Part shown: piece after piece, positions 31,086-41,445 of the stretch
How positions within the stretch are numbered: position 1 is the stretch's first letter
Layout: each line of letters opens with the position of its first letter
Origin: Rhodobacter sp.
GTDB lineage: Bacteria > Pseudomonadota > Alphaproteobacteria > Rhodobacterales > Rhodobacteraceae
Length of the DNA: 64,000 bases
NCBI GenBank assembly: GCA_020251025.1
Contig: JADCDI010000001.1
Location: 121,038-185,037 of the forward strand
Reading direction: 5' to 3'
The notes under the pieces: generated by a model
What the model was told of the DNA's origin: nothing
What the model saw: only the letters and a program-made list of their open reading frames with translations
The model's database searches: none
Translations under genes and position numbers: made by a program

Positions 31086-31916
31086 ATGTTCCGTCTTTCC
31101 CACCCCATCATCCATACCGCGAACCTTCTTTGGCACCGCAGCTTCGATGCCAAGCTTGGGCTGATTTCGGCAGGGGTCGCCTTTTTCGGCTTTCTTGCGA
31201 TTTTTCCGGCCGCTGCGGCCGTCATAGCGCTGTGGGGTTTTGCGTCAGACCCCGAGGTGATCCGGGGGCAGATTGCGCTGTTGCGGGATTTTCTGCCCGC
31301 CGATGCTTTCAAGGTGCTGGATACGCAGGTCCAGGCCCTGATTTCGTCAAATGGCGATGTTTTCGGTGCGACCACCGTCCTGTCCACCCTCTTTGCGCTT
31401 TGGTCCGCCCGCGCCGGGGTTGATGCGCTGATCCAGGGGCTGGATGCCGCCTATGGCACCTCGCCGCGCGGTGGCATGTGGCACGCGGTTCAGGCCGTGT
31501 TCCTGACAGCCACGCTGATCGCGGTGGCGCTGGTTTCGGTTCTGGCGGCAGTGGTCGTGCCGCTGTTGCTGGCGGTGTTGCCGCTGGGTCCGGAGTCAAC
31601 GCGCCTGCTTGAAGTCGTGAATGAAATCCTGGGTCTTTCTGTCGTGATCTTCGGCGTGGCGCTGGCCTATCGCTTTGGCCCCAACCACGTCTCCAGGACC
31701 CGCCCGCGTATTCTGCCCGGCCTGATCCTGTCCACGCTTCTTTGGGCGGTCGCGTCGCGCGCCTTCATGCTGTATCTGGCGAATTTCGGCAGCTACAACC
31801 AGATCTACGGGTCAATCGGCGCGGTTGTGGTGCTGCTGATGTGGTTCTGGTTCAGCTCTTACGCCGTGCTGCTGGGCGCGGCCCTGAACGCGGTGATGCC
31901 CCGGCGCGCTCAGTAA
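31086..31916 (+). CDS. YihY/BrkB family membrane protein
   Basis: AKLGLISAGVAFFGFLAIFPAAAAVIALWG; GSYNQIYGSIGAVVVLLMWFWFSSYAVLLGAALNA. Confidence 0.92.
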   Translation: MFRLSHPIIHTANLLWHRSFDAKLGLISAGVAFFGFLAIFPAAAAVIALWGFASDPEVIRGQIALLRDFLPADAFKVLDTQVQALISSNGDVFGATTVLSTLFALWSARAGVDALIQGLDAAYGTSPRGGMWHAVQAVFLTATLIAVALVSVLAAVVVPLLLAVLPLGPESTRLLEVVNEILGLSVVIFGVALAYRFGPNHVSRTRPRILPGLILSTLLWAVASRAFMLYLANFGSYNQIYGSIGAVVVLLMWFWFSSYAVLLGAALNAVMPRRAQ

Positions 31917-34900
31917 TCCCTTTCGACAAAGACCCCGATGCCGGTATCGCCACCGGAATCCGCCGATCCGCGCAAGGTGACGCCCGGGCGCACTTCAAGG
32001 TTCAGGTTCAGCTCGCTTGTTCCTTCGGACCCGACGATCACCTCGGTATAGATGTTCTTCGCCACATAGCGCCCAAGCCGAAGCGATGTGCCGCCATTTC
32101 CGTCGGATACAAGATCGAAGTCGCTCAGCCCGAAATTCCGGCGCAGCCTGCTGATGATGCCCTCGCCCCCCCGTCCCGCCAGCGTGGCCACGGCATTGGC
32201 AAGCTGGGCGGCCTGAAGCGGCGACAGCGAGGTCAACTGCCGGCCGAACAGCAGATGTGCCAGAACCTCTTCTTCCGGCAACTGCGGGCTGGAGGCAAAG
32301 CTGATCTGCGGTTCGCTGATGCTGCCGTCCAGAATGACCGAACTTGTCACCCCGTCGCTTGAATTGGTGGCCACGACCCGAAGGCGCGGGTCAAGACTGC
32401 CTTCCAGCCGGATGGACCCTTCTGTCAGATCAAGTCGCCGTCCCAGAATGTCAAGGCGACCTCGGATCAGGTCGATCCCGCCGCCGGGAACCACGGCCTG
32501 CGTGGTTCCGCCCAGCCGCAGGGTGCCGCCCAGCTCGGCGTCAAGCCCCCGGCCCCGGATGAACACCCGGTTTGGCGCGCTGATCGTCAGGTCAAGGCCA
32601 TAGGGGCGTGACGACCCGTTGCGCGCCCGCGCTTCGCTGTCCAGCAGGCCGGCCCGCGCCCGCGTTGCCCGGACGGGGGCCGGTTCGTTGCGATGCACGA
32701 TGTCCGGTATGGCACCAGCTGCCGTGATGTCGGTAGAGGGCACGCGGATTTCTGTTTCCGGCAGGGTCAGCGATCCTGAAATGAGTGCCCCGCCCGTCAG
32801 CGGCCCGGCAACCCGGACCAGGCCATTCACCCGCGTCTCGAACAGATCGGGGTTGCGCAGCACCATGTCGCGCGGCGCCACTGTCAGGTCACCGGGGAAC
32901 GGCGGGGTCAACCCGATCATGCCGCGCAGCCCGATGCTGCCGCCTGCGTCCACGCCTGCATCGGCGGTCACGGTTGCCGTGCCGTCGGCCAGTGCGACCT
33001 GCGCCTCGACCGCCTGCAGCGCAAGCCCCAGGACCGGCAGTGCAACCCTGCCGTTCCCAAGCGCCGCCGTCCCCGACAGCGACCGCAGCGCAAAAGGCCC
33101 GTTCAGGCGCAGGTTGAACCGCAGCGGCCCGTTGACGCTGCCCGGCTGGATGAAGGGGTTGGCCAGCGCGGCCTGGGCTGTGCCGGTGACGGTGATATCG
33201 GCCCGCGTGGCGTCCGGTGCCACCCGCCCCGCCACTTCGGCGGCGATCTTGCCCGGCCCGGTGCCGCGCAGATCAAGGACATAGCCCGCGCCGTCATCCA
33301 GGGCGCGGCCGGCCAGGGTCAGCGCGCCCGGAAACTCGGGCACGAACAGCCCAAGGTCGGCCAGCCGGGCGGAAAGGTCTATCTGCCGCATGTCGTCTGC
33401 CGCCTGCCCCGTGGCCCTGACCGACAGTTGCGGGTTCGTCAGGTCGGCCCGGTCAATCCGCAACGCCCCGTCTTCTGTCCGCAGGGACAGCGCCAGCGTG
33501 GACCTGCCCGCAAGCATCCGGTCCGCCTGCGCCTGCCCGATGCCCAGGTTGTTGCCCGTTGCCGCCAGCGTCAGGGTGCCGTTCCCTGTCGTGCCGGTCA
33601 CGCGCGCCTGCCCGCTGAGGGATCCGCGATAGGCGGGCCCCAGCGCGCGCAGGTCGTCAAAGCGCAGATTTGCCGCAAGGTCGCTTCCCGTGCTGCGCAG
33701 CCAGCCGCCGGCGGTAACGGCCAGGGTTCCTGCCGTCAGGTCCAGCGCCCTGATTTCGGTTCCCGCCCCGGACCGCGCCACCGAAACGCCGACCCTTGCC
33801 GCACCCTTCAGCAGATGGTCCACCTGGGGCTGACCGAAAGTCATGTCCGTCCCGTCAAGCGCGCCCGTCAGGCCGAAGTCGCCGCCCAGAAGGCTGCCTT
33901 TGCCCGAAATCCGCAGCGCCGCAGCGCCGCCAAGCGGCCGCGCGGCAAGGCCGGAAAAGCGCGACAGGTCGCCCGTCTCTGCCTGCAGGGTGCCGTCAAG
34001 GCCCAGCCCCGTGGCAAGCCCGGTGATCTTTCCCCGCGCGTCGATGGTATAGCCCGATCCGGCAAGCATAAGCTGTGACAGGTTCAGCGGCTGCCCCTCC
34101 AGCCAGGACAGCTTGATCTTTCCCGTGGTTGCATCGCCCAGCGCCTGTGCCAGTGCGGGGTCGGCCGGACGCAGCCCTGCCGCCGCCAGGCGAAGCGTGG
34201 CCCCCACCACCCTGCCCTGCGGCCCGGTTCCGATGCGCCCGGACCCGTTGAGCAGGGCGCGGTCCACGGCCAGGCCGGGGTGCTTCAGGCCCTGCAGGCT
34301 GGCACTGCCGCGCCAGCCTTTGTCCTGCGCCGCGTCATAGCTCAGGGCGATCCCGGCTTGGGTCACTTGCGTATCCGGGCCCGCCAGCGGCAGCAGAACG
34401 GGTGTTCCTGCCGCATGTGCAACGCGCCCCGTCAGCGCAAAGCGCACCGGCACGCCGCCGGGCGCCAGCGACAGGGTTCCCTCCAGGGTCAGCGCTTGGG
34501 TCCGGACGGACAGGCGGCTCAGGTCCATGGCGCCGGACGGGCTGCGTTGCCCGGCCGCGTCCAGACGCACGTCGGTTCCGAAGAAGTCCGCATATCCGGG
34601 CAGGAACAATGGCGCAGGATTTCCCGCCAGCGTCGCGGTAAACCCCCGCGTTCCATCCTCCGCCACGGAAAGAGAGACGCGCCCTGCCAACCGGTCCACC
34701 GCATCGGTCGCCAGCCGGATCTGTGCGGTGAACGAGTCGATGATCCCCTGACCCTTTACGGTCAGCTCCGTCTGCGGCGCGCCCGGCAGGCCCAGCTTTG
34801 TGGCCGCTATTCCGCCGGCGTCTTCTGCGGCCGACAGGTCCAGCACCAGAAGGCGGGTGGTGTTCGAATACCCCGCGTCCAGGGTCAATCGGCCTTTCGG

Positions 34901-35422
34901 CCCGCCATCGGTCCGGATCAGGGAAAGCGCAGCCTGCCCTTCGCCATTCGCCAGACGCAGCGATGCCTCCAGCGTGGCTTCCAGGGGTTCGCCCAGCACG
35001 GCTGCGCCCAGCGTGACCCGCCCGGCGGCGACACGACCGATGTTCACCGAAACCGGCAGTTCCGGCAGGGAAAACCCCCTGGCTTCGGGCGAGGGCGGGG
35101 AATCCCCGGCCTCGGGTGGGCGGACCATCACGATTTCACGGGCGCTGAGTTCATTGACCGAGAATTCGCCCCGCAGCACTGCCGCCCGGTTCCAGTCCAG
35201 CGTCACGCCCCGCAGCGTCAGCCAGATGCCTTGCCCGTCGGCTATGGTCATCTCGCGGATTGTTGCGCGCGATGACAGCGCCCCCTGGAACCCGCTGATC
35301 TGCACCGACCGGCCCGCGCCCGACAGCCTGTCCTGCAAGAACCGCGCCAGAAAGCCCGGATCATCCTGTGCCAGCACCGGGCCGGCCAGAAGCATCACCG
35401 CCAGGATCACAAAGCGCCGCAT
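31910..35422 (-). CDS. tamB: Translocation and assembly module protein TamB
   Basis: 1170 aa; C-terminal DUF490-like ...GGIDLIRGRLDILGRRLDLTEGSIRLEGSLDPRL...ITEVIVGSEGTSELNLNLEVRPGVTLRGSADSGGDTGIGVFVERDY; overlaps tamA. Confidence 0.92.
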   Translation of the reverse strand: MRRFVILAVMLLAGPVLAQDDPGFLARFLQDRLSGAGRSVQISGFQGALSSRATIREMTIADGQGIWLTLRGVTLDWNRAAVLRGEFSVNELSAREIVMVRPPEAGDSPPSPEARGFSLPELPVSVNIGRVAAGRVTLGAAVLGEPLEATLEASLRLANGEGQAALSLIRTDGGPKGRLTLDAGYSNTTRLLVLDLSAAEDAGGIAATKLGLPGAPQTELTVKGQGIIDSFTAQIRLATDAVDRLAGRVSLSVAEDGTRGFTATLAGNPAPLFLPGYADFFGTDVRLDAAGQRSPSGAMDLSRLSVRTQALTLEGTLSLAPGGVPVRFALTGRVAHAAGTPVLLPLAGPDTQVTQAGIALSYDAAQDKGWRGSASLQGLKHPGLAVDRALLNGSGRIGTGPQGRVVGATLRLAAAGLRPADPALAQALGDATTGKIKLSWLEGQPLNLSQLMLAGSGYTIDARGKITGLATGLGLDGTLQAETGDLSRFSGLAARPLGGAAALRISGKGSLLGGDFGLTGALDGTDMTFGQPQVDHLLKGAARVGVSVARSGAGTEIRALDLTAGTLAVTAGGWLRSTGSDLAANLRFDDLRALGPAYRGSLSGQARVTGTTGNGTLTLAATGNNLGIGQAQADRMLAGRSTLALSLRTEDGALRIDRADLTNPQLSVRATGQAADDMRQIDLSARLADLGLFVPEFPGALTLAGRALDDGAGYVLDLRGTGPGKIAAEVAGRVAPDATRADITVTGTAQAALANPFIQPGSVNGPLRFNLRLNGPFALRSLSGTAALGNGRVALPVLGLALQAVEAQVALADGTATVTADAGVDAGGSIGLRGMIGLTPPFPGDLTVAPRDMVLRNPDLFETRVNGLVRVAGPLTGGALISGSLTLPETEIRVPSTDITAAGAIPDIVHRNEPAPVRATRARAGLLDSEARARNGSSRPYGLDLTISAPNRVFIRGRGLDAELGGTLRLGGTTQAVVPGGGIDLIRGRLDILGRRLDLTEGSIRLEGSLDPRLRVVATNSSDGVTSSVILDGSISEPQISFASSPQLPEEEVLAHLLFGRQLTSLSPLQAAQLANAVATLAGRGGEGIISRLRRNFGLSDFDLVSDGNGGTSLRLGRYVAKNIYTEVIVGSEGTSELNLNLEVRPGVTLRGSADSGGDTGIGVFVERDY

Positions 35423-37245
35423 CAGAAGGATTGTCCTATGCCGACATAAAGCTGCACGCTGCCATCTGCATTCTGACCGGCGCTGCCCTGGATCGGGGTG
35501 GCAATGTCCACCCGGATCGGTCCAAATCCCGTGGCATAGCGAATTCCGATGCCCGCTCCGGCCTGCCAGCCGCCCTGAGGATCGTCGAAGAAATCCGTCA
35601 CGCCGACACTGCCCACATCGTAAAAGCCCACAACCCCGATCCTTTCAGTGACCGGGGCGCGGATTTCGCCGGACAGGGCCACAAACCTTGTGCCACCTGT
35701 CAGCTGGTCCGGCGAGATCACGTAGACGCCCAGCGACTGAAAGGGATGCCCCCGCACCGTGCCCGCCCCGCCCGAATAGAACAGATAGTCGCGCGGCGTA
35801 TCTTCCAGCCCGGGCCCAAAGACAGACCCCACCTGCACCCGGCCGGCAAGAACAACGGGCCGCTCTGCCCCAAAGCCCCTGTAGGCGCGGCCATCCAGGG
35901 TCAGGCGTCCGCCCGATCCGGTGCCGTTCCACCCCAGGAAAGGCGTCAGTTCTGCGGCAATGAAATAGCCGTTCGTTGCGCTGAACTTGTCGTTGCGGCC
36001 ATCATAGGTTGCCCCCAGCGGCAGCGCCAGGTTGTAAAAGGTGTAATCTGCGGTCAGGTCGGTCACCCGCTGGCCCCGCACCTGCAGCCCGCCCCGCAGC
36101 GTCAGGCGGTCGCTGACGAATTGCGTGGCGGTGATGCCGAGGGTGGCCAGATCGATTGTCTGGTCTTCCTCGTCCAGCCGTTGTGCCGTTGCCCCGATGC
36201 CCAGCAGCGTATCGGGGGTAAAGGTGGCGGGGCGTTCCACTGTGGCACCAAGGATGTAATCGGTCCTGTTGCCGGACGAGCCGATGTTTTCGACGGCCAG
36301 ATCAAAGCGCAGCCGTTCTGCCCCGCCAAGCAGGTTGCGGTGCATCCAGAAGGCCGTCACATCCAGACCATCCAGGGTCGAGATTTCTCCGCCCGCGCCA
36401 AAGCGACGTGGCAAATCCTCGACCAGCGTCGTGCCGATATCCAGCGTGCCGTCGGGGCCGGGGTTTTCGGCTTCGGCAAGGCTGACAGACCGGAACACCC
36501 CGGTCCGCCGCAGCCGCTCGGCGCTGCGCCGCAGGGCTGCCGGGTCGAACACCTTGCCTTCGGGAAAGCCGGCAATCGCGCGGATGCGGTCTTCGCGCAT
36601 CCTCTTTTGCCCCTGGATGCTGAAGGTTCCGAACCGCAGCTTGGGCCCCGGCTGCATTTCCAGCGATGCGGCAAGCGTTCTTGCCTTGTGGTCGACAACC
36701 AGATCCTGGCTGCCCACCGCCGCTTTGGCATGGCCGACGTTGCGCCAGCCCTCGACGGCGGCTTTTGCGGCATCGCGGATCACGCCCGTTGCCGCCGGCA
36801 AGCCCGCGGCAAAACCGTCAGGCAGCGTCGTTCCCTTGGCAAGCGGTGCAATCCGGGTCTGCGAAAAGGCAAAGTCCGGGCCAGGCTGGACGGTGACGAT
36901 GATCTGCCGGATCGTCCCGGGCGCGTCCAGCGGCGCGATGCTTGCAGCCTCGCGGCCATCGACCGAAACCGTGATCACCGGTGAATAAAAGGCGCGGGCA
37001 TAAAGCGCGGCAAGAAGGGCGGAATATTCTGCCCGTGCGGCTGCGAAAAGGTCCTGTGCATCGGACCGGTCTTCGCGCTCTGCCGCCAGCAGGGTCGACG
37101 CGGCGCGCAGGGCTGCCTGCAGCTCTGCCGATGCCCCGGGGGTCAGGAACCGGATCTCGTCCGCAGCCGACACAGGCCCTGCCAGCAGACCTGCAAGGCA
37201 AGCGGCGGCGGCAAGCCGGCGACCCTTCTGCGAACGAAATGCCAA
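35422..37245 (-). CDS. tamA: Autotransporter assembly outer-membrane protein TamA (Omp85/BamA family)
   Basis: 607 aa, signal peptide, POTRA-like region, C-terminal barrel ending YVGIGQSF; paired with tamB. Confidence 0.92.
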   Translation of the reverse strand: MAFRSQKGRRLAAAACLAGLLAGPVSAADEIRFLTPGASAELQAALRAASTLLAAEREDRSDAQDLFAAARAEYSALLAALYARAFYSPVITVSVDGREAASIAPLDAPGTIRQIIVTVQPGPDFAFSQTRIAPLAKGTTLPDGFAAGLPAATGVIRDAAKAAVEGWRNVGHAKAAVGSQDLVVDHKARTLAASLEMQPGPKLRFGTFSIQGQKRMREDRIRAIAGFPEGKVFDPAALRRSAERLRRTGVFRSVSLAEAENPGPDGTLDIGTTLVEDLPRRFGAGGEISTLDGLDVTAFWMHRNLLGGAERLRFDLAVENIGSSGNRTDYILGATVERPATFTPDTLLGIGATAQRLDEEDQTIDLATLGITATQFVSDRLTLRGGLQVRGQRVTDLTADYTFYNLALPLGATYDGRNDKFSATNGYFIAAELTPFLGWNGTGSGGRLTLDGRAYRGFGAERPVVLAGRVQVGSVFGPGLEDTPRDYLFYSGGAGTVRGHPFQSLGVYVISPDQLTGGTRFVALSGEIRAPVTERIGVVGFYDVGSVGVTDFFDDPQGGWQAGAGIGIRYATGFGPIRVDIATPIQGSAGQNADGSVQLYVGIGQSF

Positions 37246-37408
37246 TCAGCCCTCCCCGCGCGCGACGACCATTGCACGCCCTGATTCGCAGGGCAATGCG
37301 TTCCGGTCCGGTAAAGGTGCCGCCGCGCAGGACCTTGCCCTGCCGGGTTCGGTCCTGCGGGAACAGGCCGGATCAGCCCGCCCGCACCGCAGAAGCCGGG
37401 GGTGCCCG

Positions 37409-38680
37409 CTATTGTGCCGCGATCTCTCTGGGCGCTGCCAGCAGCCCTTCGGTAACCGCAGACAGCGCCAGTGCCGCAGCCCCGCTTGCCCAAAGCATTT
37501 CCCCCCAGGCATGAATCTCGATCGTGGGCAGCGGGCGACCGGTATCGAGCACCAGCGCCTCCATCTCGGCCAGGGTATCGGCGGCATAAAGATAGTCGAA
37601 GCGCATCCTGGCCCCGGCCAGAATGATCAGCGCCGGATCGAACAGGTTGACGACATTGGCAAGTCCCACGGCCAGATAGCGCCCGGCCCGCCGGAAGATC
37701 GACCGCGCCGCCTGGTTGCCCGCCTTGGCATGATCGTACAGGCTTTCCAGCAGGACGCGCATCGATTGCCCGTCCTTGTATGTCCAGTTCAGCGCTGTGG
37801 TTGCCTCGCGCGCCAGGGCATAGTCGGCGACATAGGCCTCGAGGCAGCCGCGCTGACCGCAGCGGCACAGGGCGCCGTCAAGCTGCACCTTTGTGTGGCC
37901 CAGCTCCATCCCCAGCCCCATCGCCCCGCGGTAGATGCGGTGGTTCAGCACAAGGCCCATGCCCAGGCCGTGTTCGATGGTGACCACGGCAAAGTCACTG
38001 CGCCCGCGCCCCGCCCCGAACCAAAGTTCTGCCAGGGCACAAAGGTTCGCATCATTGTCCACATGAACGGGCAGCCCCAGCCGCGCGCCCGCCAGTGCGG
38101 CAAGCGGCACCGCCCGCTCGGTCAGGATGGAAGACCACAGCACCCGCCCCGACGGGCTGTCGATATAGCCCGGCAGGCCGATGCCCACGGCGGACAGGTC
38201 GGCGCGGCGCATCCCGGATTTCGCCGCAACCCTGTCCACAAGCGTCCCGATCATCTCCAGCACTTCGGGCGGCGTCAGCGCGACGGGCCTGCGTTCTTCG
38301 TGATGTTCGGCCAGGCGGTTGCCGGCGAAGTCGACGATCACCGCAGAAATGTCCTGATCCGACACTTTCAGCCCGGCCACGTGGCAGGATGCCGCGCGCA
38401 CGCCCAGTGCCACTGCCGGGCGCCCCCGCCCCTCGCCCCCTTCGCGCGGGGCGGCGATTTCCTCGATCAGTCCCGCCTCGATCAGTTCGGATGTCAATGT
38501 GGTGACCGAAGCCGGGCTGACGCCAAGCTCCTTTGCCACCTGCACGCGGGGAATCAGCCCGGCTGCGCGGACGCGTTCAAACACCTGCTGGCGCAGCGGG
38601 CGCAGCGTATCGGACAGGGGCGGAATCCGCGGGCCGCACCCCGCACGGCCATCCGTCTCTGTCAGACCCTGCAGAGGCAT
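37409..38680 (-). CDS. ROK-family transcriptional regulator (XylR-type)
   Basis: HTH VQVAKELGVSPASVTTLTSELIEAGLI; ROK VGIGLPGYIDSPSGRVLWS..., CRCGQRGCLEAYV; divergent from xylose operon. Confidence 0.88.
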   Translation of the reverse strand: MPLQGLTETDGRAGCGPRIPPLSDTLRPLRQQVFERVRAAGLIPRVQVAKELGVSPASVTTLTSELIEAGLIEEIAAPREGGEGRGRPAVALGVRAASCHVAGLKVSDQDISAVIVDFAGNRLAEHHEERRPVALTPPEVLEMIGTLVDRVAAKSGMRRADLSAVGIGLPGYIDSPSGRVLWSSILTERAVPLAALAGARLGLPVHVDNDANLCALAELWFGAGRGRSDFAVVTIEHGLGMGLVLNHRIYRGAMGLGMELGHTKVQLDGALCRCGQRGCLEAYVADYALAREATTALNWTYKDGQSMRVLLESLYDHAKAGNQAARSIFRRAGRYLAVGLANVVNLFDPALIILAGARMRFDYLYAADTLAEMEALVLDTGRPLPTIEIHAWGEMLWASGAAALALSAVTEGLLAAPREIAAQ

Positions 38681-38893
38681 TTTTTCGGCTCCCGAACTAA
38701 TGATGGCCAAGTTTACACTTGCACGGCCTTGTCTTTGCTGCAGAGCAGCGAAAACTGCCCGATCCTTAAGACAGACCATGTTTTGCCCGGCAATTTTATT
38801 TTGACAACTGAAATTATTGACGGCAATTTGCCGCCGTGCCGACGAATCCGTCGGACCGGCCATTCGCTGGCCGCATCCATAGGGGGAATATCA

Positions 38894-39919
38894 ATGCGTA
38901 ACGCGATTCTCGTCGCCGTGATGGCCGTGACCGGCTTTTCGTCGGCTGCTTTGGCCGAAGGGAAAAAGATCGGCGTTTCCTGGGCGCAGTTTCAGGAAGA
39001 GCGCTGGAAGATCGACGAAGCGGCCATGAAGGCAGCTATCGAGGCAGCCGGTAACGAATACATCTCGGCCGACGCGCAGTCTTCGGCGGAAAAGCAGCTG
39101 TCGGACATTGATGCGCTGATCGCACAGGGTGTTGACGCGCTGATCATCAACGCCTGGGACAAGGACGCTATCGGGCCGGCCATCGAAAAGGCCGCAGCCG
39201 AAGACATTCCGGTCGTGGGCTATGACCGTCTGATCGAAGACGACCGCACCTTCTATCTGACTTTCGACAACGTCGGCGTGGGCCGCATCATTGCCGAAAA
39301 CGTCTTCGCCGCCGCCCCCAAGGGCAACTATGCCATCATCAAGGGCGACCCGGGTGACCCGAACGTCGGCTTCCTGCGTCAGGGCATGGAAGAAGTCATC
39401 GGCGCTGCCGTTGCCGCAGGCGATATCGTGATCGTCGGCGAAGCGAATTCGGACGGCTGGAAGCCCGAGAACGCCCAGAAGAACATGGAGCAGATCCTGA
39501 CCGCCAACAACAACGCGGTTGATGCCGTTCTGGCCCAGAACGACGGCATGGCAGGCGGTGCAGCCGCCGCGCTGGCCGCGCAGGGCCTGAATGTTCCGCT
39601 GGGTGGCCAGGACGGTGACCTTGCCGCGATCAACCGCGTGGCCCGTGGCACCCAGACCGTTTCGGTTTGGAAAGACGCGCGCCAGCTGGGCAAGGCCGCC
39701 GGCGAAATCGCCTCGGCGCTGGCTGACGGGGCCGCGCTGGATTCGATCCCCGGTGCGACGAAATTCTCCGGCGGCGAAAAGGGCATCGAGATGAACGCGA
39801 TCCTGCTGGACCCGACGGCGATCACCAAGGACACCGTCGCGCTGGCGATCGAAGCTGGCCACATCACCAAGGAACAGGCCTGTGAAGGCGCCATGGCCGG
39901 TGTGAAGGGCTGCGAATAA
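38894..39919 (+). CDS. xylF: D-xylose ABC transporter substrate-binding protein
   Basis: MRNAILVAVMAVTGFSSAALAEGKKIGVSWAQFQEERWKIDEAAMKAA...VLAQNDGMAGGAAAAL. Confidence 0.93.
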   Translation: MRNAILVAVMAVTGFSSAALAEGKKIGVSWAQFQEERWKIDEAAMKAAIEAAGNEYISADAQSSAEKQLSDIDALIAQGVDALIINAWDKDAIGPAIEKAAAEDIPVVGYDRLIEDDRTFYLTFDNVGVGRIIAENVFAAAPKGNYAIIKGDPGDPNVGFLRQGMEEVIGAAVAAGDIVIVGEANSDGWKPENAQKNMEQILTANNNAVDAVLAQNDGMAGGAAAALAAQGLNVPLGGQDGDLAAINRVARGTQTVSVWKDARQLGKAAGEIASALADGAALDSIPGATKFSGGEKGIEMNAILLDPTAITKDTVALAIEAGHITKEQACEGAMAGVKGCE

Positions 39920-39933
39920 CCGCCTGACCGCTT

Positions 39934-39961
39934 GGGTGCCGGCCCGCAGGGGCCGGCACCC
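39934..39961 (+). terminator. Strong intercistronic stem-loop between xylF and xylH
   Basis: GGGTGCCGGCCC-gcag-GGGCCGGCACCC, perfect 12-bp stem and tetraloop followed by TTCTTGTT. Confidence 0.8.
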
Positions 39962-40040
39962 TTCTTGTTCCGGGGCTGGCCGGGCCGTTGCCCGCGCGTC
40001 CTTACCGGTTTGCCGCTGCTTCCAGCTTCATGGACGAGAC

Positions 40041-41432
40041 ATGACCGAACCAACCCATCGCCCCCAGGCCCCCGGTGCCGAAGACGGTCCTGTCGCCCGG
40101 TTTCTGCGCGCGACCGAGATTGACCCCCGGCTGTTGGGCATGGTCGGCGCCCTTGCCCTGATCTGGCTGGCGTTCGAGGCTTATTCGGCCCTTGTCCTTG
40201 GCCGGCCCAGCATGCTTCTTGGTGCCGCCCAGGCGGATGCGAACGGCTTCATCACGCCGCGCAACCTTTGGAACCTTTCGGTCCAGACAGCCTATATCGG
40301 CATCATGGCGACCGGGATGGTTCTGGTCATCATCACGCGGAACATCGACCTGTCCGTCGGCTCGATCATGGGAATGGTCGGGATGTACATGGGGCTGTTG
40401 CAGGTGGAATGGCTTGCACCCGCCCTTGGCATGGGCCACCCGTCGATCTGGATCATCACGGTGATCTTCGGAATCGCGATGGGCACGCTGATCGGTGCCT
40501 TTCAGGGTGTGCTGATCGCCTTTCTTGGCATTCCGTCCTTCATCGTGACGCTTGGCGGTCTGCTTGTCTGGCGCGGTGCGGCGTTTCTGGTCGCAGGCGG
40601 CAAAACGATCGCACCGCTGGACGACACCTTTTCCCTGATCGGCGGCGGGTCCTTCGGCTCGCTCGGCACAACGGGCAGCTGGATTTTTGCGCTGATTGCC
40701 TGTGTCTTTGTCGTTCTGGCCTTTGTCAACGGTCGCAAGGCCCGCAGGCGGCACGGGTTTGCCCTTCGCCCGGTCTGGGCGGAAACATTCGTCATCGGCC
40801 TTGTCTGTTCGGTCATCATCGGGGCAACCGCCGTCGTCAATTCCTATATCTGGCCGCGCGGCAACATCGCGAAATACTATGCCGCCCTAGGGCAGGAACC
40901 GCCTGCCTGCGCCGAATCGAACGACACGATCAACACCGGTGTCTGCGCCACCTTCGGCCATGGCTTTGCCTATCCGGTTCTGATCATGATCGCCGTGGCC
41001 ATCTTCATGACGATCCTGATGACGCAAACCCGGTTCGGACGCTATGTCTTTGCCATTGGCGGCAACCCCGAAGCGGCCTCGCTTTCGGGGATCAACACCC
41101 GGGCCATGACCGTGAAGATTTTTGCCCTGATGGGCGGGCTGGCCGGAATCGCCGCCGTGATCGGGTCTGCCCGGCAGAACAGTGCGACCAATGCGATGGG
41201 CAATCTTGACGAACTTTATGTCATCGCAGCCGCCGTGGTGGGCGGCACCTCGCTGGCCGGTGGTGTGGGCACCATTTATGGCGCGATCATCGGGGCGCTG
41301 ATTCTGACATCGCTGCAAACGGGGATGGTGCTGATCGGGTTCGGGGACGGGTCGTACCAGCGCATCGTGATCGGCATTGCCCTGGTTCTCGCCGTCTGGC
41401 TCGACATCGTGTACCGCAAGCGCATCAAGTGA
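40041..41432 (+). CDS. xylH: Xylose ABC transporter permease
   Basis: [27 protein letters not shown]...[33 protein letters not shown]. Confidence 0.93.
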   Translation: MTEPTHRPQAPGAEDGPVARFLRATEIDPRLLGMVGALALIWLAFEAYSALVLGRPSMLLGAAQADANGFITPRNLWNLSVQTAYIGIMATGMVLVIITRNIDLSVGSIMGMVGMYMGLLQVEWLAPALGMGHPSIWIITVIFGIAMGTLIGAFQGVLIAFLGIPSFIVTLGGLLVWRGAAFLVAGGKTIAPLDDTFSLIGGGSFGSLGTTGSWIFALIACVFVVLAFVNGRKARRRHGFALRPVWAETFVIGLVCSVIIGATAVVNSYIWPRGNIAKYYAALGQEPPACAESNDTINTGVCATFGHGFAYPVLIMIAVAIFMTILMTQTRFGRYVFAIGGNPEAASLSGINTRAMTVKIFALMGGLAGIAAVIGSARQNSATNAMGNLDELYVIAAAVVGGTSLAGGVGTIYGAIIGALILTSLQTGMVLIGFGDGSYQRIVIGIALVLAVWLDIVYRKRIK

Positions 41433-41445
41433 CAGGGATGGTTCA

